From Clostridiaceae bacterium (GTDB lineage Bacteria; Bacillota; Clostridia; Lachnospirales; Lachnospiraceae), in assembly GCA_018378255.1 (NCBI GenBank), contig JAGZXV010000032.1, positions 1 to 36,246 on the forward strand: a stretch of 36,246 nucleotides of DNA, written 5' to 3'. A program made the position numbers and the translations under genes. This document shows positions 1 to 7,852 of this stretch, one piece after another. Every line of letters begins with the position of its first letter. Position 1 is the stretch's first letter. The notes under the pieces were generated by a model, which saw nothing but the letters and a program-made list of their open reading frames with translations, had not been told where the DNA came from and made no database searches.

Positions 1-813
1 CCCTGTTTTAAATCCGAATTCAATACTACAGATATGTATGTCCAGCCGTTCAGATCCGATCTGGAGGAGGTGCAAAGGTAATTTTCATGGTGAAATGCCG
101 TCTGGACCGCCTGTCCCTCCAAGAGCCGTTCCCATTTTTTCCCCGATGATTTTACATACTCCACAATTGATATCAATTCAGGCCTTCCCACCAGGCAGCG
201 CCCGTTCTCATCCAGAATCACAACGCCTTCATCCAGGCTGTCGCCGTCCAGTTCATATTGAAGAATCGTCTTATCAATTTTGGAAATCAGCAGGCTGCTG
301 CCTGAAACGGAATTCACTGGAATGCGTTCCACCAGATAGACAAACTCATCATCATAATGCCAAAAAGAAGATTTCTTTACTTTTGCCAGCTGCTCAATCA
401 GCGCTCTGTATTCCGAATCTTCAATGGATGTAAATTTTTCCGGATTCATAACCCAGTCCTGCTGCATGCTGACCAGAACGATATCATTAACCGGGAAAAT
501 AGATGAATTTAAAAGGTTGAGCTGGTCGTTAACCTGATTAAAATCCTGAAAGTTTTTAGCCTCCCGCCTTTTTCTCACCCCGCCGGTCAGCGTGCCGGAC
601 AGTCCCGCTCTTATCATAGAGTTATTCACGTATTCTAAAGAAACTTCTATCTGCTTTCTTTTATTTATAATAGATGTGTTCTGCACGTCATATAAAAATT
701 CATTCTGCGCTGAAGTCATTCCGCTGACCGCAGCCATCAGTGCAATGACCGGAATAATTCCTATCAATAACAGTACTGCAAAAATTCGCTTAAAATATAA
801 GTTTTTAAACAAT
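1..813 (-). CDS. Membrane-anchored Cache-type sensor/regulator, N-terminal part, apparent frameshift, cut by window edge
   Basis: Read leftwards from a TTG start at 813, which is preceded by an AAGGGGGG ribosome binding site. The first residues (MFKNLYFKRIF) are in a different frame from the rest. A six-base T run (780-785 on the plus strand) breaks the frame; with one base fewer, the protein continues as AVLLLIGIIPVIALMAA, a typical positively charged start plus first membrane helix. From there the frame is open to the window edge, about 260 residues, giving an extracytoplasmic region ending in a DLNGWTYISVV-like strand. This resembles the dCache sensor half of AraC-type regulators or YesM-type kinases found beside Lpl/Ytc sugar transporters. 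The output domain lies outside the window, so the class cannot be settled. It follows the two permease genes in the same direction and probably controls this transporter. The frameshift may be real or a sequencing error. Confidence 0.6.
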
Positions 814-856
814 TTTATATCCCCCCTTATTTTACACAGTACTATTATAAACGATT

Positions 857-1738
857 TTATCCCTTAATTGATCCCACCATAACGCCTTTCTCAAAATATT
901 TCTGCATAAACGGATAGAACATAACAATCGGTAGCGTAGCCACCACGATAACAGCCATCTTCACACTTTGGGACGGAATCACGAAGTTCATTCCCATAGA
1001 AGCCTCGTCGCCGATCCCCCCCTGGGCGAGAATAACAATCTGTCTCAGCAGTACCTGAATGGTCCATTTTTTCGAATCGTTTAAATAAAGCAGAGCAGTT
1101 AAAAAGGTATTCCAATGGCCTACGGCGTAGAACATGGTAAATGTTGCCAGAGCAGGTTTAGACAACGGCAGCACAATCTTGCAGAGCACCCCCACCTCAT
1201 TACATCCGTCAATTTTAGCCGAATCGATCAGATCCTGGGGTATTTCCTGGAAGAAATTCTTAACGAGTACCAGGTTAAAGCTGCTGATCGCTCCCGGAAT
1301 AATTAATGACGCATAGGAATCGATCAGTCCCAGCGCATTGACTACCAGATAAGTCGGAATCATGCCGCCGCTGAATACCAGCGTAAATGTAACCGCATAC
1401 ATCAGATATTTTCTTCCCGGAAGTTCCCTTCTCGACAGAGGATAAGCCATCAGGCAGGTCATAAACAGATTGACAATCGTGCCGGTTATGGTAACCATAA
1501 TGGTAACGCCCAGGCTGCGCGTCAAAGTGCTCGTGGAAAAGATATATTTGTACGCATCCAGGGTCGGCTCCTTTGGAATTAATAAAAACCGGTTCACCGC
1601 CAGTTCCTTTACGGATGCAAAGGAACCTGCAACGATATAGAGGATCGGGAAAAATGTGACAAGCGTTATGACAGCCAGCAGAACATAGACGATGACGTCA
1701 AATATCTTATCACCATAGGATTTCTTTGCCGTTTTCAT
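857..1738 (-). CDS. Carbohydrate ABC transporter permease (YtcP/LplC type)
   Basis: A 293-residue inner-membrane permease of the binding-protein-dependent (MalG-like) family, one half of a sugar import channel. It has about six membrane helices. The cytoplasmic coupling (EAA) segment is DLIDSAKIDGCNEVGVLCKIVLPLSKPAL, around residues 165-195. The C-terminus QKYFEKGVMVGSIKG is characteristic of the YtcP/LplC subgroup that imports oligosaccharides. Its ATG overlaps the stop codon of the upstream permease gene by four bases, so the two are translationally coupled. No ATPase gene lies beside it; such systems usually borrow a shared MsmX-type ATPase. Family assignment is firm; the substrate cannot be read from the sequence. 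Confidence 0.93.
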   Translation of the reverse strand: MKTAKKSYGDKIFDVIVYVLLAVITLVTFFPILYIVAGSFASVKELAVNRFLLIPKEPTLDAYKYIFSTSTLTRSLGVTIMVTITGTIVNLFMTCLMAYPLSRRELPGRKYLMYAVTFTLVFSGGMIPTYLVVNALGLIDSYASLIIPGAISSFNLVLVKNFFQEIPQDLIDSAKIDGCNEVGVLCKIVLPLSKPALATFTMFYAVGHWNTFLTALLYLNDSKKWTIQVLLRQIVILAQGGIGDEASMGMNFVIPSQSVKMAVIVVATLPIVMFYPFMQKYFEKGVMVGSIKG

Positions 1739-2649
1739 AATATCCCTTCCTCTCCTACTTTTTTAGACAGCTTATCCGCCGTTAATACCAAAATCAGACC
1801 TACTAATGATTTAAACATTCCAACCGCGATTGAGTAGCTCAGCTGCCCGTTGACAAGGCCCATTCTATACACATATGTATCAAATACATCCGCCACATCA
1901 CGGTTCATCGCGTTCTGCATATTATAGAGCTGGTCAAATCCTGATTCCATAACATGACCCAGCCTTAAAATCAGCATTGTTATGATCGTAGTCCTGATGG
2001 CCGGAAGCGTAATATACAGAATCTGCTGGAAACGGTTTGCCCCATCCAGTTTAGCCGCCTCATACATCTCTATATTGACGCCGGCAAGCGCCGCCAGAAA
2101 GATTATGGTCCCCCATCCCGCTTCTTTCCACATATTCTGCACAACTACCATCGGCCTGAACCACGCCGGGCTGGTCAGAAAGTTAATCTGGCCAAATCCC
2201 ATATTCTTCAGCGCCTCCGTTATAATACCTCCATCAGATGTAAATAAGGTATAAGTGATACCTACGATTACCACCCATGATAAAAAATGGGGAAGGTAAA
2301 TAATGCTCTGAACCGTCCTTTTGAACCAGTTCACTTTCACTTCATTAAGAAGCAGTGCTACAATGATTGGCAGTGGAAAGAAAAACGCCAGGTTGAGCAA
2401 TGACAGCAGCAGAGTATTTCCCAGCAGTTTTAAAAATGACTTATCCGTAAAGAAACGGATAAAATGTTTAAACCCTACCCACTCGCTGTCAAAGAACCCT
2501 AAAAATGGCTGGTAATTTTTAAATGCCGCAATCAGTCCGAACATCGGGCCGAATTTAAATAGAATATAGTAAAGCACTCCTGGTATCAGCATAATGTACA
2601 GCCATTTGTATGTCTTAATTTTTTTCCAACAGCTATTTTGATTTTTCAT
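1735..2649 (-). CDS. Carbohydrate ABC transporter permease (LplB type)
   Basis: A 304-residue MalF-like permease, partner of the neighbouring YtcP-type permease. The N-terminus (KTYKWLYIMLIPGVLYYILFKFGPMFGL) and the coupling segment EAAKLDGANRFQQILYITLP are typical of LplB. The reading frame can be extended upstream to 2685. I chose the ATG at 2649 because AAGGAG lies six bases before it and because the TTGAGT-N17-TATAAT promoter puts the transcript start at about 2685. First gene of a leftward operon that continues into the second permease and the Cache-type sensor. The matching binding protein is encoded divergently from 2980. Confidence 0.93.
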   Translation of the reverse strand: MKNQNSCWKKIKTYKWLYIMLIPGVLYYILFKFGPMFGLIAAFKNYQPFLGFFDSEWVGFKHFIRFFTDKSFLKLLGNTLLLSLLNLAFFFPLPIIVALLLNEVKVNWFKRTVQSIIYLPHFLSWVVIVGITYTLFTSDGGIITEALKNMGFGQINFLTSPAWFRPMVVVQNMWKEAGWGTIIFLAALAGVNIEMYEAAKLDGANRFQQILYITLPAIRTTIITMLILRLGHVMESGFDQLYNMQNAMNRDVADVFDTYVYRMGLVNGQLSYSIAVGMFKSLVGLILVLTADKLSKKVGEEGIL

Positions 2650-2691
2650 CTCTTCTCCTTTCCGGATTTGCATCCTGTTTTTCATACTTCA

Positions 2692-2720
2692 ATTATATTT
2701 GTGCATTTTTGATAACTCAA
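2692..2720 (-). promoter_or_regulatory. Sigma-A promoter of the permease operon
   Basis: On the minus strand, TTGAGT (2715-2720) and TATAAT (2692-2697) are separated by 17 bases. The predicted start at about 2685 argues for translation of the permease from 2649. Confidence 0.75.
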
Positions 2721-2782
2721 TAATCATATTTCCTGCTGTTTTGTACGTTTTTACCGCGTATTTCATGCGCCGCAATTACCAA

Positions 2783-2893
2783 ATGCTCATTTTATGACAT
2801 GGGGCCAGGTAAAGAGATGAGTATTCAAAAAGGTGAGTATCAACCGGTCATTTTCCCGTTTTCCACGCAAAATTCCCGCCAGAAAATGAGTAT
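2783..2893. promoter_or_regulatory. Repeated TGAGTAT boxes in the divergent promoter region, candidate regulator sites
   Basis: TGAGTAT occurs in direct orientation at 2818-2824, 2834-2840 and 2887-2893. A near copy, TGAGCAT, occurs in opposite orientation at 2783-2789. The surrounding bases are also similar (purine-rich before, T-rich after). The first two copies are 16 bases apart, and the last abuts the -35 box of the rightward promoter. Such direct repeats suit an AraC-type activator; the truncated sensor gene at 1-813 is the obvious candidate. Binding is inferred, not shown. Confidence 0.45.
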
Positions 2894-2921
2894 TGCTTTA
2901 TCATCCCCCCAAACGTACAAT
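2893..2921 (+). promoter_or_regulatory. Sigma-A promoter of the binding-protein gene
   Basis: TTGCTT (2893-2898) and TACAAT (2916-2921) with a 17-base spacer. The predicted start is about 50 bases before the ATG at 2980, and the last TGAGTAT box lies directly against the -35 element. Confidence 0.65.
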
Positions 2922-2979
2922 TTAAGTGTGTACACGAGCTCGTTCTAAAACAAAATTAAAAATATTGGGAGGTAAATTT

Positions 2980-4590
2980 ATGGGTTTATTAACATATTTA
3001 CAGACGAATAAAAAAGGCAGAATCTTTTTATCCGCATTTCTGGCAGGAACAATGGTTTTCTCTATGACAGCCTGCGGTTCCGGTTCCAAGAACACTGAAA
3101 CAACTGCCCAGCAGGCAAAAGAAACTCCGGCCGGACAGACAACTGCCGCAGGCGATACAACAGGAGCCGCTGAAACTGCCGCCGAAGCTGCATTAGAAAC
3201 CGTATCTTTAATGGTAAACTACACAGGAGCAGAAGCCCCTACGGATGATAACCCGCTGATTCTGAAAATCGCGGAGTATACGGGAACTACTCCCAAGGTC
3301 ATCTGGGTTCCACAATCCGCTTATAATGAGAAGCTGAACACTCTGATCGCTTCCAAAGACCTTCCTCAGATCACGACCATCCGTGAGGTAAAGGCTTCCG
3401 GATTTGTTAACGCCGCCCGCTCCGGCATGTTTTGGGATGTCGGACCTTACCTGGACCGTTTCCCGAATCTGAGCAAAATTGATCCTACCATATTAAAAAA
3501 TGTACAGATAGACGGACAGCAGTTTTTGATTCCTAAAGTCCGCGACGTTGCCAGAGAGGGCGGCATCCTCCGCCAGGACTGGCTGGATAATTTAGGACTT
3601 GAAATGCCGGCCACATTAGATGAACTTCATGATGTTCTTTACGCATTTACATACAATGACCCGGATAAAAACGGAGTGGATGATACCTATGGATTTTCCC
3701 TTAAGTACAACGCCCTTCCCCGTTTCTCCACGCTGCTGAGCATTTATATGGGTGGTCCTAACACCTGGGGACTGGATGAAGAAGGAAATGTAGTTCCTGA
3801 ATTTTACTTTGACACATACACTAAATCCCTGACCTGGTTCAGAGAAGCATATGCAGAAAAACTTTTCAATCAGGATTTCCCGATCTGTAAAGATGAAATG
3901 CAGAACTTTACATCAGGAGCTGCCGGAATGCTGTTCTTAGGCAATCTGGAAGATGCGGCAACCCGTGTGACCGATTTGAATGCAGTATTTCCTGATGCCA
4001 CCACGGACATTTTCCAATTATTAAAGGAATCTCCTGACGCTCCGTATCATATCACCGGCTATCAGGGATATACCGGAGGCCTGGCTTTTTCAAAAACATC
4101 TGTTAAAACAGAAGAAGAACTTTTATCCCTTTTAGCATTCATTGATAAACTGGGAGAACCTGAAATGGCAGACTGCATGAACTGGGGCGTGGAAGGCGAA
4201 TCCTACACGGTCAAAGACGGAGGCGTGGAGCAGACCAAAGAACAGTCTGAAATTTACGCCCGCAAATACAATGATATCCGCCAGATCACACCTTTCTATA
4301 CCACAAAGAACTTAGAAGCCAATAACCAGCCGGAATTGAATAAAAAAATCGTACAGTTGATGAACGAAAATGCACAGTACGCCGTTCACAACATGGTGCT
4401 TCCTTATATTTCAGATACCAATATTGAAACAGGCGGCGATTTAACCGTTCAAATCGATGATGCAAAGATCAAATACGTAATCGGGGAATTGGATTTAGAC
4501 GGATGGAAAGCGGCTATTGAGGACTGGAAAGCGGCCGGCGGCGAACAGATTATCAAAGAATATACAGAACAGTATAAGGCGAATAACTGA
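2980..4590 (+). CDS. Extracellular solute-binding lipoprotein of the LplA type
   Basis: A 536-residue sugar-binding lipoprotein that presents oligosaccharide to the two divergently encoded permeases. The signal sequence ends in the lipobox SMTAC, followed by a Ser/Thr/Ala/Glu-rich linker and a family-1-like binding domain (IAEYTGTTPKVIWVP, DPDKNGVDDTYGFS). The latter calcium-loop-like segment is common in LplA-type proteins. I chose the ATG at 2980 because GGGAGG precedes it; the longer frame from 2926 has no ribosome binding site and would put residues before the signal peptide. The esterase gene follows with one base between the genes. Family is clear, substrate unknown. Confidence 0.93.
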   Translation: MGLLTYLQTNKKGRIFLSAFLAGTMVFSMTACGSGSKNTETTAQQAKETPAGQTTAAGDTTGAAETAAEAALETVSLMVNYTGAEAPTDDNPLILKIAEYTGTTPKVIWVPQSAYNEKLNTLIASKDLPQITTIREVKASGFVNAARSGMFWDVGPYLDRFPNLSKIDPTILKNVQIDGQQFLIPKVRDVAREGGILRQDWLDNLGLEMPATLDELHDVLYAFTYNDPDKNGVDDTYGFSLKYNALPRFSTLLSIYMGGPNTWGLDEEGNVVPEFYFDTYTKSLTWFREAYAEKLFNQDFPICKDEMQNFTSGAAGMLFLGNLEDAATRVTDLNAVFPDATTDIFQLLKESPDAPYHITGYQGYTGGLAFSKTSVKTEEELLSLLAFIDKLGEPEMADCMNWGVEGESYTVKDGGVEQTKEQSEIYARKYNDIRQITPFYTTKNLEANNQPELNKKIVQLMNENAQYAVHNMVLPYISDTNIETGGDLTVQIDDAKIKYVIGELDLDGWKAAIEDWKAAGGEQIIKEYTEQYKANN

Positions 4591-4591
4591 T

Positions 4592-5410
4592 ATGGCGCTG
4601 CTTCATTGTGAAATCAATTCAAAAGCAATACGGATGGTGACTTCCGTCTGCGTTATACTGCCCCATGACACCAGCGCCCCTGACGGCGCAGGGCGGCTTT
4701 CTGCCGCCCGTATTGAAGAAAAACCGGTCAAAACATTATATCTGCTCCACGGAAGATCACACAATTATTCTGTGTGGACCAGGTACACGAATCTGGAACG
4801 GTATGCAGAAAACCATAATATTGCGGTAATCATGCCGGAAGTCAACCGCAGTTTTTATACGGATATGCGATATGGGGTCAATTACCAGACTTATGTTTCC
4901 GAAGAGCTTCCCGATCTCTGCGAATCCATGTTCCGTATCAGCAATAAACCGGAAGACCGCTTTATTGCAGGCATGTCAATGGGCGGCTACGGAGCCTTAA
5001 AGACCGCCCTGACCCATCCTGACCGGTACGCCGCCTGCGGAATGCTGTCCGCCGTCACCGATATCAGACAGCACATCGCAGATACGCCGGAAACCAATCC
5101 AAAAAGGCAGGAATTTCAAGGCATTTTCGGAACCGGACTAAACGTATCGCCCGACGACGACATGTACCAATTGGCCCAAGCATGCGCCCTTCTGCCGAAA
5201 AAGCCGGATTTTTATCTGGCCTGCGGCACAGAAGACCATCTATACCAGGAAACAATCCGGTTTTACAGCTTTTTACAGTCTCTTCCTTACCGGCTGACTT
5301 ATGAGGAATGGGAAGGTATTCATGACTGGGTGTTCTGGGATGAGGGGATTAAGCGCATGATGAATCATTTTTTTGCAGATGACGAGAGTTCCAAAAAGGA
5401 AAAGCTTTAA
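4592..5410 (+). CDS. Alpha/beta-hydrolase, putative esterase (esterase D/FrmB-like)
   Basis: A 272-residue cytoplasmic serine esterase with no signal peptide. The catalytic triad is visible: Ser129 in GMSMGGYGA, Asp215 in CGTEDHLY and His244 in GIHDWVFWD. LLHGR (51-55) carries the oxyanion region. Members of this family remove acetyl or other acyl groups from small esters and oligosaccharides. The start at 4592 follows the binding-protein stop by one base and has only a weak AAGGCG upstream, so translation is probably coupled. An upstream in-frame extension to 4517 would overlap the binding protein and was rejected. Its position suggests it deacylates the imported sugar, but no substrate is shown. 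Confidence 0.85.
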   Translation: MALLHCEINSKAIRMVTSVCVILPHDTSAPDGAGRLSAARIEEKPVKTLYLLHGRSHNYSVWTRYTNLERYAENHNIAVIMPEVNRSFYTDMRYGVNYQTYVSEELPDLCESMFRISNKPEDRFIAGMSMGGYGALKTALTHPDRYAACGMLSAVTDIRQHIADTPETNPKRQEFQGIFGTGLNVSPDDDMYQLAQACALLPKKPDFYLACGTEDHLYQETIRFYSFLQSLPYRLTYEEWEGIHDWVFWDEGIKRMMNHFFADDESSKKEKL

Positions 5411-5421
5411 AAGAATGAAGA

Positions 5422-5447
5422 AAAGAGGGCGGTTTCCCGCCCTCTTT
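5422..5447. terminator. Bidirectional rho-independent terminator
   Basis: An 11-bp perfect stem, AAAGAGGGCGG (5422-5432) with CCGCCCTCTTT (5437-5447), and a 4-base loop. It has A/T ends on both sides and sits between the convergent esterase and amidase genes, so it can serve both. Confidence 0.85.
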
Positions 5448-5477
5448 ACATCATTATGTCCAACGCGTCAAACGTTT

Positions 5478-6191
5478 TTATGTTCCATTTAAGTATTCCA
5501 TGATCCCCATATGTATCGTCCAGGCCAGCCGATCCTGATATTCTTCAGAGTTCAGCATAGCGGCCTCCTTCCAATTGCTCAAAAAACCGCATTCCACAAT
5601 CACAATGGGCTGTTTCACATGCAGCAGCAGGTAGTAGTTATCATTGGCCTTCGCCTGTCTCCTGTTGGCCTCTCCCAGCACATAGTCAAATCTCTTTTGG
5701 AGGATTTCAGCCAGTTTTTTGCCCTTTTCAGAACCCTTATAATAAAAAACCTGGCCCCCTGATATCTCTTCCTGATGGTAGCTGTTCTGATGAATGCTGA
5801 CAACAATCTCCGGCTTGATCTCATCGATGATCTCGCACCTTTTTTTCATATCAGCCATCTTTTTTCTGTTATCCTTTTCACCGTAAAGCCCGGTATCGCT
5901 GTCCCGGGTCAGAATTACTTCCACATCGGAGGCCTCCAGATAAGTTTTCAGTTGTTTTGCGACCGCCAGGTTGATATCCTTTTCCAGGCTGCCGTCAACC
6001 CCGATTTTGCCTGGATCATTTCCTCCGTGGCCGACATCCAGAACCACTGTCTTTTTTTGCCTTCCGCCAGCCTGCCCGGAGGCGGTGATTCCCATTCCCG
6101 CTCCAAAAAGCGGATAGTGGGAAACAGCAAAAACAAGAATCAGCATACAAAAGCCCATCCATGTTTCCATTTTTATCTTCTTCAAATTCAA
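5478..6191 (-). CDS. cwlD: N-acetylmuramoyl-L-alanine amidase, CwlD-like (Amidase_3)
   Basis: A zinc amidase that cleaves the lactam/peptide side of muramic acid in cell wall; CwlD of Bacillus acts in spore cortex maturation. One N-terminal membrane helix or uncleaved signal (about residues 9-30) is followed by the Amidase_3 domain. Zinc and catalytic residues are visible: His55 (VGHGG), Glu70 (SLEKD), His134 (SIHQN) and Glu200 (VECGFLSN). The length (237) matches CwlD. The start is uncertain: TTG at 6191 directly follows an in-frame stop and gives a basic MNLKKIK head, while ATG at 6170 has only GAAGAAG before it. It converges on the esterase gene with a shared terminator. The CwlD identity rests on size and architecture. 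Confidence 0.85.
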   Translation of the reverse strand: MNLKKIKMETWMGFCMLILVFAVSHYPLFGAGMGITASGQAGGRQKKTVVLDVGHGGNDPGKIGVDGSLEKDINLAVAKQLKTYLEASDVEVILTRDSDTGLYGEKDNRKKMADMKKRCEIIDEIKPEIVVSIHQNSYHQEEISGGQVFYYKGSEKGKKLAEILQKRFDYVLGEANRRQAKANDNYYLLLHVKQPIVIVECGFLSNWKEAAMLNSEEYQDRLAWTIHMGIMEYLNGT

Positions 6192-6250
6192 TCATCCAAA
6201 CAGTTTACTTAATCTAATATATCCTCCTTTTCCCGAAAATAGACCCGCTT

Positions 6251-7246
6251 TCAGGCATTACCGCCGCAGCTCACATGCTGGTGCAGATTACTGGTCCATT
6301 TTTGAACCAGATATAAAGCCAGAACTATGACCGCTCCGCCGGCCAGGCAGAACAGCCTGTTTTGTATGGCAGTCGAGGTATCCAGAAGCACCAGGGAAGC
6401 GTTGACTGCGCTTACCGCGTTTACAATCTGTTTGTACTTGTATTCTGATGTAAAGAAACTGATATATCCAAGGAACATCACCATAGCAAACGCATATTTT
6501 TCAGGAATCAGCAGCCTGAATACCACCAGGAAAAAAATGATCCCCACCACATTTCCAAAGAAACGGTGCCGTATTCTTTCCAACGTCTCATGAAAATGAA
6601 GCTGGGTGAGGGACATCACCACGATGCTGATCCATAACGGCTTTTTCAGCCCCAAAATCATGCCTGCAAACATGGCAATGGCTATCCCCAAAGACATTCT
6701 CATAATATATCCCCTGTGGACAATACACAGTTTTACCTGTTCTTTCAGATTCCGTCCATCCCTCCAGTGACCCTGCTTTTTCCAACGGATCACCGTAGCG
6801 GCCGCCACCACCGCTCCGCCGGCCAGAGCGCCGGCCATCCTTAATGGAAATTCTTCAGGAGCTGCCGGTGTCGCTTGGGAAAACACAAAACAGAGCAGAA
6901 AACTGATCGCCGGCTTAAATTTTGCCGGTTCGCAAGTCAGAACCATGATTAAGAGAACAAATAAAAAGTTGAGCGGCAGAGCCAGCCACGGCCCGATTAA
7001 AGCAGTCTGACCCGCAATCACACTCCCTCCATACAGGGTCATGATAATTCCGGCCATAGTCAAAGGCCGGATTCCAATATATCCCACTGGAAACATGGTA
7101 AGACCTACTCCAATCGCCACTCCCGGAAGGATATTACCCACTCCAAATATAATTTGAAATGCCAAAACAAATGCGAGGTTAAATGCAAAACTAAATGCGT
7201 TCTTCACAATCAGACGCGCCATGTTCTTTGTCTTTTCTATATTCAT
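6251..7246 (-). CDS. FUSC-family integral membrane protein, possible aromatic acid/efflux transporter
   Basis: A 331-residue inner-membrane protein with about 10 hydrophobic segments in two halves. The second half contains WISIVVMSLTQLHFHETLERIRHRFFGNVVG, the conserved segment of FUSC-type proteins (relatives of fusaric acid and p-hydroxybenzoate efflux proteins). It lacks the long soluble domain of larger family members, so it is a compact form. It is divergently transcribed from a MarR-type regulator, with palindromes between them. This pairing is typical of a repressor and an efflux pump it controls. Function as an exporter is inferred. Confidence 0.75.
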   Translation of the reverse strand: MNIEKTKNMARLIVKNAFSFAFNLAFVLAFQIIFGVGNILPGVAIGVGLTMFPVGYIGIRPLTMAGIIMTLYGGSVIAGQTALIGPWLALPLNFLFVLLIMVLTCEPAKFKPAISFLLCFVFSQATPAAPEEFPLRMAGALAGGAVVAAATVIRWKKQGHWRDGRNLKEQVKLCIVHRGYIMRMSLGIAIAMFAGMILGLKKPLWISIVVMSLTQLHFHETLERIRHRFFGNVVGIIFFLVVFRLLIPEKYAFAMVMFLGYISFFTSEYKYKQIVNAVSAVNASLVLLDTSTAIQNRLFCLAGGAVIVLALYLVQKWTSNLHQHVSCGGNA

Positions 7247-7270
7247 AAAAACACTCCATTCCCGATAAAT

Positions 7271-7285
7271 ACTTGATTTTCAAGT
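7271..7285. promoter_or_regulatory. Palindromic operator, candidate MarR site
   Basis: ACTTGA-TTT-TCAAGT is a perfect 15-base palindrome between the start of the FUSC gene and the divergent MarR gene. ACTTGA/TCAAGT half-sites are of the kind bound by MarR dimers. The site lies downstream of any leftward promoter, so binding would block transcription. Confidence 0.5.
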
Positions 7286-7294
7286 CAATTTATT

Positions 7295-7343
7295 GTAAAC
7301 TAAACAAGTACACTTAACATGATAGTACACTGTAGTTTACTAT
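7295..7343. promoter_or_regulatory. Promoter and nested repeats upstream of the MarR gene
   Basis: A rightward promoter candidate, TTAACA (7314-7319) and TACTAT (7338-7343) with an 18-base spacer, is embedded in repeats. These are GTAAACTA (7295-7302) inverted with TAGTTTAC (7333-7340), and AGTACACT twice in direct orientation (7307-7314, 7324-7331). The overlap with the promoter suggests autoregulation, but which repeat is the operator cannot be decided. Confidence 0.45.
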
Positions 7344-7416
7344 TAATTATATATAGTTTATTTTCCATTTGTCAACTATAAATAATTCCGGTCCAATGAG
7401 AAAGGAAATTTTTAAA

Positions 7417-7842
7417 ATGAATTTTACGGAAATCATGCTGAAACTGCTGCCATACTGGCATTATGAGATAGAAAAGCCATTTAAAATGTCTCTAAAAGAT
7501 AAGATGAGCCTGGAAACCTATTACTGCCTCCAGATCCTGCAGCAGGACGGTTCCATGACCATGACCGATCTGGCCTCCCGTTTAAAAATCAGCAAACAGC
7601 AGGCCACGAAAATTATAGATACCTTGTATAAGTATCATTTTATCGAGAGGAAGTACAATGAACAGGACCGGAGATACATCACAATCTGTGTTGCGGACCC
7701 GGCCATCCGCTATATCGATGAAAATATCTATAAAAATACCGATTTTTTCCGCCAGCTGGAAGAAAAAATCGGTAAAGAAGATGCAAAAAGACTGGAACAG
7801 TCTGTGGAGACTCTGCTGGAGATACTGGCCAAACTTGACTAA
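7417..7842 (+). CDS. MarR-family transcriptional regulator
   Basis: A 141-residue winged-helix DNA-binding protein. The recognition region is MTMTDLASRLKISKQQATKIIDTLYKYHFIERKYNEQDRRYITICVAD, with the conserved DRR wing motif, flanked by dimerisation helices at both ends. I chose ATG 7417 because AAAGGA lies nine bases upstream; longer forms from 7369 or 7396 have no good ribosome binding site. It is transcribed away from the FUSC membrane gene and probably represses it and itself. The ligand is unknown. The stop is 10 bases from the convergent phosphoesterase stop, with no obvious terminator between them. Confidence 0.88.
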   Translation: MNFTEIMLKLLPYWHYEIEKPFKMSLKDKMSLETYYCLQILQQDGSMTMTDLASRLKISKQQATKIIDTLYKYHFIERKYNEQDRRYITICVADPAIRYIDENIYKNTDFFRQLEEKIGKEDAKRLEQSVETLLEILAKLD

Positions 7843-7852
7843 CCCTTAATAT

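Noticed and set aside
38..433. Rightward frame of 131 codons at the window start
   Set aside because: It is antisense to the open sensor frame on the minus strand, has no recognisable protein features and no good ribosome binding site.
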